Positions 12,001 through 22,600 of a stretch of 64,000 nucleotides of DNA are shown one piece after another. Numbering within the stretch: the stretch's first letter is position 1; every line of letters begins with the position of its first letter. The stretch is taken from contig CM049310.1 in NCBI GenBank assembly GCA_026874595.1, positions 42,045,558 through 42,109,557 of the forward strand. The letters are read 5' to 3'. Made by a program: the position numbers and the translations under genes. The notes beneath the pieces are model-generated. The model was not told the origin of the DNA. It searched no databases and was given only the letters and a program-made list of their open reading frames with translations. This DNA is from Sipunculus nudus (taxonomy: Eukaryota; Annelida; Sipuncula; Golfingiida; Sipunculidae).

Positions 12001-15000
12001 CGCCGCCATTCCCATAAAATGCCGTCACTACAACCATGCACAGGCATCCTTTGCTACTTTTGTGCCCCTAAAAGGCAAAATATCAGCTTAATGGGTAAAA
12101 AAGGTAGGATCTGTTGTCTAGACACAGGATTTTATAGTCTAGAAAACCCTTAATTCTTGTAAGGGTTTATCAAATAAAGTCATATACGTACATTTCTGTT
12201 TTCGTCATTGATCAATAAGTTGGACCCAGTGTACCCCTTTACCTCTTCATTCACATTGTCGGCATATTAATTCAAGGTTATTGGCAATATTTAGAAAAAG
12301 TCGTCGCCCTGAAAGTCCATCTTGATGAACATTAAACCAGCGATTTGGTCTTCGATTAAAAATTTTGCCGGATTAATGTATGCACCCGTATTACATAATG
12401 AATGTGTACAAAGCATTTTCTTATAACTCGATGCACTTTAGAGTTAATTGCAATTCTAAAGGCATCGTGTGCACAAGCGATGGGTGAGTTTACAGTCTTA
12501 TATTTTAAGGTTACACCACAGGTGCTAACATATCAGTTGATTCTGAAACTGCATAGATTGATTGTGCGATATATCATAACAGCTTATTACCGCATTTTAA
12601 GGCAATGTTTGTGTTGAACTGTATTTCAAATGGCCAGGTATAAACTGGGACGTTGTCCCATCAATAATTACATTGTCACTCTTAGACCTGAAGACCACAG
12701 ATTAACTGTCGACACGTGTACGGATTTCTTAATCTGCAGGAGCTATTTTAAAAAGGCCTTTTTGATTAAGCAATGTACTGGTTATTTCCGCTGATTTAAA
12801 AAAAACTGCTGTATGAGTGTCTCCTATTACTCTGATTTAGAATTCTCATTGTCGGTTGAACAGCCAAGTTCATGGTTTGGCATAAATGTCTGCTTGTTGT
12901 ATGACTAAATGTCACTTTGTTAACAATTCTACAAAATCTTTAAGGAAGGACATACATTATATTTCATACTTGCATTATATAAAACATAAAAAAAATCAAA
13001 TTTTGGCTATTCATTTATATATGTTTTAATATTTAATTGTAACATGTGTCAAGGCCTTGACTATTTTTATATGAACGATTGAATATTAAATAATAATCTT
13101 GATGTTATTCGGTTATGGAAAATGTTCCAATTCTTTCTGTAACAAAATTTAACATACACCATATGTAATTATATATATTATTGCTTGCCAGAAATCTTGG
13201 ATTTCGGCAAGCTTGTTGGTCAGTTCCGTATATCTGTTTGTTTGTAACGATGTTTGTTTGTCTGTCTGTCCCCAGTCTAAAATGCAGTTTTGCAGCGATC
13301 GCTAACATGTTTCATAGAAAACCAAACGTCCCCGAAGCCTATTGATTTTAGTCAATATCGGGCAAAGGTCAAGGTCATCGAAAAACGTCGAAAGTTTATT
13401 TCCATTATAAATTTGTAACAAATGGTCGTATCTACTTCAACTGTAGCTCATTTTAATCGACATTCCAAGGCCTTTCTTCTGGTGTATAGCTGCCTCAAAT
13501 TTGCGGTAACCATGGTTACGCATTTTGGGGGAAATCATGATATTCGAAAATAAGGGTTCTTATTTTATTAACTTTGTCAGTTTTAAAGCTACGGATATCT
13601 AGATTTTTGCGTCAGATAGCATATAAGTAGTGTTATTTAATTATTCTACAAGTCTTGCAATATCTCGTATAATATCTCGTCAAATTTCGAGATATCGCTG
13701 AGTGATAGGCTAGATTCCATAAGAATGCAGGAATCATTTTGAAAATGATTTATCTCTTACACTTATATCTCGAAACAGATTTTTCATTTTCCAGATATGA
13801 GTGCTGAGGGGCGCTGCATTTGAACTTCCCCAACGTATGATTTTTTAGACGTATCTCGAAAATTATTGACCTCAATTGTAGAAACTAAAGCTTATTTCCT
13901 CCCTCTGGGTCTTCTCCATAACCTGAGTAAGTCATCTGGTCTCAGCTTTGTGTCACTTTGTCAATATGTCTCTCTGTTTGTCAGTTGTTCTCAAATTCGC
14001 CTGCTTGCTGGTTCTAGCGTCTCACATATATATACCATTGTACAGACCACAGTTTTGCAGGAATCGTTTTGAAACTGGTACATCTTATGTCTTACAGTAA
14101 TACCTCGAAACGTATTTTCATTTCTCGGATATGGTCGCTAGGGGGCGCTGCATTCGAACCTCCCCAACATATCATGATATGCCCATATCTCCAGAACTTT
14201 AAACCTAAGTAACATTTAGTATAACTTATTTCCTTTCCCTGAGTCGACTCTATAACCTGGTTAAGTGATCTGGTCTCATTCTTGTGTAACTTTGTCAGTA
14301 TGTTTATCTGTTTGTCAGTTTTTCTTAATTTCGCCTGCCTGCAAGTTCTTGCGTCTTAAAAATAGCACAGGCTACAGTTTTGCAGGAATCCTTTTGAAAT
14401 CGGTACAGCTTATATCGTACACTAATATCTCGTAACATTGTCAATATGTCTGTCTGTTGGTCAGCTGTCTCAAGTTCGCTTGCTTGCTTGTTCATGCGTC
14501 TTACATATAGTAATGTTCAGTCCTAAGTTTTGAAGGAATCACTTTGTAACTTACATATATCGTATGTCTTAAAGATTTCTGGAAGTTCTTTGTGTATTGT
14601 TCAAATAGGTCAAAGGTCAAGGTCATCAAAATTGTTCAATAACTTATTATCTTCATAACTTTGTTAATATTGATCCTATCTACACAAACTTTGGTTTATT
14701 TTCTTCCTCTTCAACGTTGCTCATTCATTTGACTAATTAACGTCATTTCCGGCAAGCAATCGACCTCTGGTCGTCTAGTTTTAAGGTTGTGTTGTACGCG
14801 TTATCAAATAATATAATGACCTGAGACACCTATATTATCCTTATTACATAATTACATTGACAGATCTCAGGGAAATTTCTTATGCAGCCGAGTAAATCTT
14901 TGATGTATACATTCCATATGAACGACATGGGGCAATATGTTAATAATGAATTAAAGATAACACTAAAAAATTGCCCCATGTCCATATGGAATGTATACAT

Positions 15001-16626
15001 CAAAGTTTTACTCAGTTGCTAAAGATGATGTATACCCTTATTATAATCAAATAATCACTTATTAAATTACTTGAACTAGCTTAAAATTGTAAATTTTCAG
15101 GCTTAAAATACGCTGAATAACAAAAATAACATTTTTATTCCATTTTGCTCATCAGATTGATGATTAGGACTAATCTTGCCTCTTTATATCTCAAATAAAA
15201 TTACATCCATTTTTATATTTTAAACTTTAAATTTTAAAATTTGAAGGTTAAAAATTTAAAATACACTTTCGAAATTAAACTTAATGGATTGTGGTAGCTC
15301 TGATTGAATTAAAAATTTAGTAGAGTGAACCCTTGACATTAACCCATATATTAAAAAAAAAATAAGTACTGAGGTTAGTTTATAAAATCGCAAATTTCAA
15401 GCCTTTTGGGCACTTTTTCAGAGGGGTAATTATTTGAAATATGATCACTATGAATCACTTTAACAGAAAATTACATCAAACATAATAATGGAGGGGATGC
15501 AGCAACTCGAAATGGAGGGCTAGAAATTGGCCCCAGGACTTTTCGGTATTCCAACGCGGATTGAGACTACGCTGTGTTGGGGACAGAAAACAAAGAGCAC
15601 TCAATGGATGACAAAGAATCGCTTTCAACTCTCGGCCTTTAAAAAATTAATAAATCAGCGAAGAATCGCCATGGTCGCTATGGTGACGGTTAATGTGCGT
15701 TCGTTATCGTTAAACAATACATGATGATTTTATGTTCGATCTTTTTATCAGGCAATGAACCCGTATATTCTAATATAACAGGAAATTACAAGACTCATGG
15801 GCTCTAGAAAGCTCTCTTGCAAACCCGGGCTAGGCTTTTAATAATAGGTAATATCAGTGGAAGACATGCACAAGCACGTCAACTAGCTGGTCGTGTTATC
15901 ACGCCTATCTTTAGGCATTTAATTTAGGACTCGCAAGGCCTTTACAGAGGCACGATGACAGTCATATAAAGAGTTATGTTTCAAGTATATTTTCCATACC
16001 TTTTCTATGCTACAGTATAATGCCCTTAAACACAACAAAGTATACGAAAAATAAATTTAATGATAAAAATAACGCCTTTGAAAAAAAGGCAAAGTACCTC
16101 TCATTGAGTGCCGTCTATTGTATTTACGCATGGGTAAATCTGAGCACATTTTCATTGCCTTGTTCTTGCATTAACACTGAAAATTCACAACAGTCTGTTT
16201 CGCGGGATGCGACCCGATCATCAGGTGAATATGGTTAGAATGAAGCTTACGGCGTGGTTTGAAAAGCCGAGACTTTATGAGATTACGAGGTTATGCTTTG
16301 TGCGATTCGGGGCGGAGGGGGGGGGGGGCACGTGAAAGACTGACACTGATCCTATTGTCCTCGGGGGCACAATAGGATTGGTCGGGGTACACGTGCGTTA
16401 CAGGTACATAACAGGGCAAAGAGGTTATTTTAATGTTTATATATAATACGAAGATATATACCAGGATGCTCAATTATCATATTAAACTGATTATTAATAG
16501 GGTCTTGGAAGCAGTGAACATATCAGTGGTATACATATGATATCAATACACATATACCGAGTTATACCGCTCTGGCCTAGTCTGTAGGCCATAGAGCACT
16601 TTACATCGGAGGGTAACACTACCTTC

Positions 16627-16670
<44 letters not shown>

Positions 16671-19600
16671 GAAAATACAATCGTTGAACTCTCTCTCTTG
16701 TCTCCATTCAAGGCTGCGCTAAATACAACTCACTATTCCATGTCCGTTTTATGGCGGTTCTTTTTAAGCGTGACTGTTTTGGAATGGCATTCAACAAAAA
16801 AATCTTTCTTCTGTTAGGCCTACTTAGACACGATGGACTTTGATGGTGCCTTTTTTTATTCTCTTTATTTTCAGTTAAAATCATCTCCTACAGATTAAAC
16901 TGTTTACTTTACACAAAGCACCGTTTCATATACATCATTAATTGAATCAGGTGAGGTTTCAGCTGGTTAGTGCTTTTCGGTTCCATCTATCTGATAATTT
17001 TGTGTTTTGGCGCACATTTAATGGATCCCATCTATCTAACGTCGTCTGCCGTACGCATGTTCTTCGGAAAATATCATTCATCAACGTCAAACGTGCGATT
17101 TAAGATCAAACGTTACTATAGCGGCCCCGTGCGGAACCCTGACTGCTTACTATCCGTAAGACGCCTTTCACGGCATGTCGTCAAAGGTTACGACAGGTGT
17201 GGTGTCAAAGATTTTTTTGACTCAGCTATTGTTTGCCCCATTAAATTTCCCACCATCTATCAAAGCATCTAACCATGCCGTACACATTTAAAAAGGATAA
17301 ACTCACATACCAGATGTGTTATATATGCATGAAAAAGAGTGTGCTTCCTTTAAAATATGATGGTGACTGCTAAACATGAGTGGAACTGCGTTTGCATCGG
17401 GCGCGATCAGTTGCGTAAATGTAAACATACGCGCACGCCAACGGGTTACCTCACTGCGTAATTTCAAACATGAAGTATGTTTTAGCTACAGACCGATTTT
17501 TCTCCGATGTTTTTTTTTTAATTTTACTTCCCCATACTTGGGAGATTTCTTGCAGGTGCAATATTAGACCGTTTAGTCAAGCGGTCTTAAACAGACACAC
17601 ATGGACTGAGATTACTCCCACAAGAACCATAACAACATTAAAAACGTGAACTTGACATAGTTTTTGCGTAGGGATAGTTTTGTAGGGGAATCTTTTGTCT
17701 TCGGGAAAATGTACTAATATCGTTATGCTGTGTTTTCATGGACACGTATTTGCGTGTGTGCCTGAACTGGTAGACGCATATAGTGGGACTGTGGATCTAG
17801 CAGGTCTTCCTAAAAAAAATGGTCGAGTGACGTCATTTTACCCCGAATCCTTGAGGTCAAGCAGACACCAATGTATACGCTGACGGACACATGAAACACC
17901 CCCCCCCCCCCCCCCGTTACAAAATCAATGATTATGTGCATCGTGACATTTTCATTCTTTATACCTGTTAAGGTTTTAGTAAATATTGCTTATATGTCAT
18001 TTTGTGCACACTCACAAACTGCTGTTTAGAATTTATATAGCAAATGTAGCATTTTTAAGGCACTCACATAATTCTTTTGGCATCATCTTAGTTAGCGTAT
18101 ATTGAATTTGTAGTATCTGATATTATTTTCTTTTAACATGATAAAGATAACACTATTTTTTTGTGTGTTTCATACCACTGGTTTTATATTTTAGCATGGT
18201 TTGAAAGAAATAGCCGGTGTAGAGAGATAATGCTTATCTAATGAAAACTTAAACGTATTTATTGTAATCCAAATAAGGATTCTGTTTCAATTTGAGACTT
18301 ATAAGTTTCTAAAAGAGTAACCAAATTAGTGAATGGCTGAAACCGCTAGGTTATATGAAAGAAATTACTGTACCATAAATATAAGTTTAAGTCCATTTTT
18401 ATTCCTATTTGAAGAAGTTTTTTATATAATATAAAGTATTTACATCTCTAACAACCCATATTAGCGTCGAAACAATGTCTCGCAGGCGCTTGTCACTCAT
18501 ACGCATTAAGGGCATGAGATGTTTTACATGGGGTTATCGTTAATTCATAATCCGATGTAGCGAGAGCTACTTACGTGAAGCCTTCATATTTACGACTCAT
18601 GCCAAGGCCTGTCAGTACAAAGGGCTTATACGGAGCAGCATGTATCGTGTCCTAACAACCACGGCACATCTTACTCTTATCCGGTTGCTCATATTACTTC
18701 AATAATCCTATAAAAAGCATCGGGGCTGACACGAACAGGCTTTCGGGAATTAGACAGACTTGACAGACTTCCATCTGTCTTTTCCCAGAAAAGAAGAGAT
18801 TTCAGTTACAAAAGAAGTTCAAGAATCGAAAGTACATGATCATACATGTTATTTTGTTCATCATCTATATTTATATAATAAGATATGATAACCTTTCATC
18901 GTTATATCGGCAGCCTTTGACCTATATTGTACTGAATAATTATGTGAACGTTATTTCATAAGGATCATCAGGTCTATTTTTTCCATGGCGGCACGGATTT
19001 GCAAATCAGATACCAGTTTTACTATATCTTCTTACTCAAGTACATTTTACCATTATCTGGGACACCATACATTTGTATGAGAAAAAAAATTGGGTTTTTT
19101 TTCTCTCTCTAATGTTTTTTTGATTGCCTAATGTAATGAAGAAGTAGATCGCATTAAAACGGTGAATCAAAATTAGTATACAGGGGCGGATCCAGGATTT
19201 AGGAAAAGGGGGGGGGGGGAGTCCCGGCCGCAAAATTTCGTCTAAGACCCTTTAAAAAAGGTTGCTTCGGGTGAAAAAAGGGGGGTGGGGTCCGGACCCC
19301 CTGGACCACCCTCTGGATCCGCTTCTGGTATACACTTTTGATGAAAAAGGTATTTTTGCCGTAATGGAGTTTGAAGAGAATTTGAAAGTTATGTTGGTCC
19401 ATAGCTATACATATATGCAGATAAAATGTTTGAGGAATGCTAAGAGAACCCCCAATTTATACAATCATGACTACAGCTTAAGGTGCTATAGAACTGCTGC
19501 TTACTGTTCATTAATAACCCCCCCCCCTCGAAACACACACCATCATCAATTTGCTATATATTGTAGTACCTTGGTCGCAACTGTATACTTTCCAATTATC

Positions 19601-22600
19601 AGACAGAGATAGTTAGTTAACACGGTCTGCTCTGTGCAGTCAGTACGACCACTGACTGAATTGTTTTCTGATCGGCAAATATCCATAACAAAACTCCTTT
19701 TCTTGGCACCAGAATTTTGTCGCTGTTAACATGTGATTTTGATTGTTTTGTCACTGTTACTCCTATGAGCCTGGTATTTATTTTCATATTCAATATGAAA
19801 AACATCATGTCCCGTGGTCATTTGCTTAAGGGAAAGGAAACTCTCTTTAGGCAGTTTTGCACTGCAGTCTGTATGCTGTTATTAAAAGCAGGTGTATCTA
19901 GAAGTTTGCTTTTAGAAATCTGGTAAATCTCGAAACCTTGGCGACGTCATTGAATCAAGATCCTGAGCTGGATCTACACCAAAATCTAAACGATTCTTCA
20001 TTCGCCCTTTCCAGAAATGACCTGAAAAATTCTATGAGATTCCTGTCATGATTGCGTAGATTATGTTGTGACCAAACACACACACGATCCAGAATGAACG
20101 CATCCTCTCCTGAATGCTTAACATACTAAAAGCCAATGGTATAACCATTATACGTACACACATGATGATTCCTTAAGTTCACATGAAGAGTTCGGGATGG
20201 TTACTTGTTCTTACGTGAACATTCTTCAGAAACCTGTCGAAGGGGCGTTGTTGTTCTGTTTATTTGTTGAATTAAATCTCAACATTTAAATTATTCATAA
20301 CTTCATTTTTCATCTTTGTATCCACTTGCCTTGAGTCTTGTACTGAATCAATATAAAACTTTATTGTGATGCTTAAATGCGGAATTTATTTGAAGCGAAG
20401 TACATGATAGCAGGAGAAGCTATTACATGAGGGATTTTTTTTTCTTTATACTAAAATGCCATACAATACAAAATGTCCTTAAATATTTAACATTTTGTGA
20501 AATTAGTGACGAATTACAGGTGGACAAATCAAAAGATCAATCCGACCGTAAGCTCAAACTCACCCAGATCTTTTGCTGTTCTGTTCAATATTTAGTTCGA
20601 GTCCTCGAACCATGTCGCTATTACAATACGGGGCCGAGGTCACACCTGTATTTTCCTTTAACCAGGTAAGAGTAGTCCCTGAGTATCTGCTGTTCATATT
20701 CAGGCCGCCCACTGGCCGTAAATCTCTGATAACTCGACGATTGATTTTTTTCATACAGCACATCTAGAAATAAATCAACTGTCGGCAAAACAAAGCAAGC
20801 TTTCCTTACACTGTCCTTGTTCTATCAGGGTTGGCATTTGAAAGAGGAACTTGTAAATCAATATTATATATAGCATGAAAACGTATGTGATAACTGCGAT
20901 AAATTTTTATAATGGAATATATCAATATAATGTCATTTATTTCATAATTTATTTACAAAACACTTTATCGAAATCACGTTTGGGTCGTACTTAACCCTCC
21001 GCTGGGATGAGGCTATCGTATTATTTTCCCTTTGGGCGTTGGTTCGTTTGACTGTTTGCAACTTTACGCGATAAGGCGATGAACAGATTTTGATAAAATT
21101 TTCAGGAGGTTTAAGGTGATATGATAGGAACATTCTATAAAATTTCAAAGGTAATCTTGATCTTCATATCTTCATATTTTTATTTCCTTCCAAATGTTTC
21201 TTTCCTAATGGAACACAGGTAGATTTCTTTGTCCCCAGGTTCATGCCCCCGTTTGATCTGAATTAAGGCCAGCGCTTGCTTAGCCATGCACTTAGCGAAC
21301 CCTGGTTACTGAAGCAAGGCACTGCATGTGTACACACAGAAAAAAAGGCTGATTCCAGAGGAGAGAGGTGTGGTATGCTCCGACCAAACATTCTAGTTCT
21401 ATTGTGCGTCCTCTTCACCAATCAGTGAATGAACACTTGCCTGTACATGTCAAATTAGGACTGTTAACCGGCTTCCGATCTACTTTTTACGACCATAAAA
21501 ATAAGTAGATACGGTTGATGTGAGGGTTCGACCGGAAAATCGGCTGCAAAAATCAAGGATTTTTACTCGGACGGAAAAATGATAGATTTGATGGCGGAAC
21601 TGAATAAAAAATCGGCCGGTTGCTCTTCTTGTCTTGCCCTATTTCATGATTCATGACAACAATAACAAGCCAGGGACGAAACAACAAGGATCTGGTGGTG
21701 TGAATGCTATATGGGCTGGTATGTTCAACATTGCAGGGTAAACTGTTTGTCATTTGTGAGTACTGGGTCATTGCACACACTGCGCAAACCTCTGATTGGG
21801 TGCAGCCTATGTACAATTCAACACCATAGCAATGACGGTCTGTTTTAATTGCTCTTACTGCAATTTCATATGCAATAACGACGAATCTCGTATCAAAATA
21901 CCTCCTCACGAAAGTGAGGTTCATAGGTATATCGCACCGAGGCCCGAATGGCTCAAAAGGGGCCCGGTCAGACCATGCAGAAATTTCCCATTTATAGGGT
22001 CTATAACATGTGTTGCGAAGACAAATTTTTGAGGGGAAAACATTGGCCGATCCCGGATTCGAACCCATGTCGGTGGCGCACAAGTCCGGCGTACCAACCG
22101 CTTCGCTAGAAAAGCAAGCTTCACTAGCGAGACAGTTCGGTCCGCTTTTATGTCACCCTGTAACACACCCCCTCTTAAGAGCGTTCTGCTATCAGAACAA
22201 GACTAATTATCCCAGGAGTCACATTTTGGTGAGCTTATTCCCTGGGCCACGAAGTTAACCGTCACGTTGGACGAGCCCCCAATTTGTTACGAAGACAAAT
22301 AAATGAGGGGAAAATCCTGGGCAGATCCGGGATTCGAACCCATGTCGGCGTCCCAACCGCTTCGCTAGAAAAGCCAGCTTCACTAGCGAGACAGTTCGGT
22401 CCGCTTTCATGTCACCCCGTAACACATGTTTAAAAAAGTAGGTCTTCTCATTTTTTTTTTAACTTTTATAATTTTTAATAAGGAGTGCTAGATAAGACCC
22501 TGGACGATCAGATTGTCCTGCGGGCCTTAAGAAAATGCTCACAAATGCGAGAGTCCTGGTTGACATTTGGAAGGCGTATACATATAGTTTTTATTCGGGA

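Larger units (their letters stand above)
9077..13180. other. AMT intron 1, first part: no gene
   Basis: AT-rich and without a recognisable exon. It contains a perfect 9-bp hairpin (11012-11035) and a cluster of CCGGCAACGA-type motifs (11818-12010). Confidence 0.6.
13181..14759. mobile_element. 1.58-kb element with terminal inverted repeats, non-coding
   Basis: Left end TTGCTTGCCAGAAAT (13181) and right end ATTTCCGGCAAGCAA (14745-14759) are inverted repeats differing at one position. Immediately inside the left end the sequence folds into a hairpin, GCTTGCCAGAAATC and GATTTCGGCAAGC (13183-13212). The body is a degenerate tandem array and has no protein. It looks like a non-autonomous DNA element, but no clear target duplication was found, so the class is undecided. 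Confidence 0.6.
15541..19175. other. AMT intron 1, middle: no gene
   Basis: No recognisable exon. Contents are a perfect hairpin at 16349-16378, a (TA)n microsatellite at 16631-16669 and a 17-bp C run at 17899-17915. Several open frames of 60-100 codons show no family motif. Confidence 0.5.
22011..22424 (-). mobile_element. TRIM: complete 414-bp miniature LTR retroelement with tRNA-like LTRs
   Basis: Read on the minus strand, the order is 5' LTR (22424-22285), AAT spacer, a primer-binding site matching the 3' end of tRNA-Pro (TGGGGGCTCGTCC, 22281-22269), about 100 bp without coding capacity, a polypurine tract AAGAGGGGG (about 22176-22168), then the 3' LTR (22165-22011). Both LTRs begin TGTTAC and end AACA. 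The element is flanked by a 4-bp duplication CATG (22007-22010, 22425-22428). The LTRs differ by a 15-bp gap and roughly a dozen substitutions, so the insertion is old. With no gag or pol it must have used proteins in trans. The alternative, two separate tRNA-SINEs, does not explain the PBS, polypurine tract and target duplication in their correct places. Confidence 0.85.

Noticed and set aside
16970-17272. 100-codon open frame
   Set aside because: No ATG at its start and no family resemblance.
21553-22083. 176-codon open frame on the minus strand
   Set aside because: Its first part translates the TRIM LTR and the rest shows no domain; chance open frame.
22011-22424. Two independent tRNA genes or SINEs
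   Set aside because: The T-arm and acceptor pairing are poor, and the PBS, polypurine tract and CATG duplication fit one LTR element instead.
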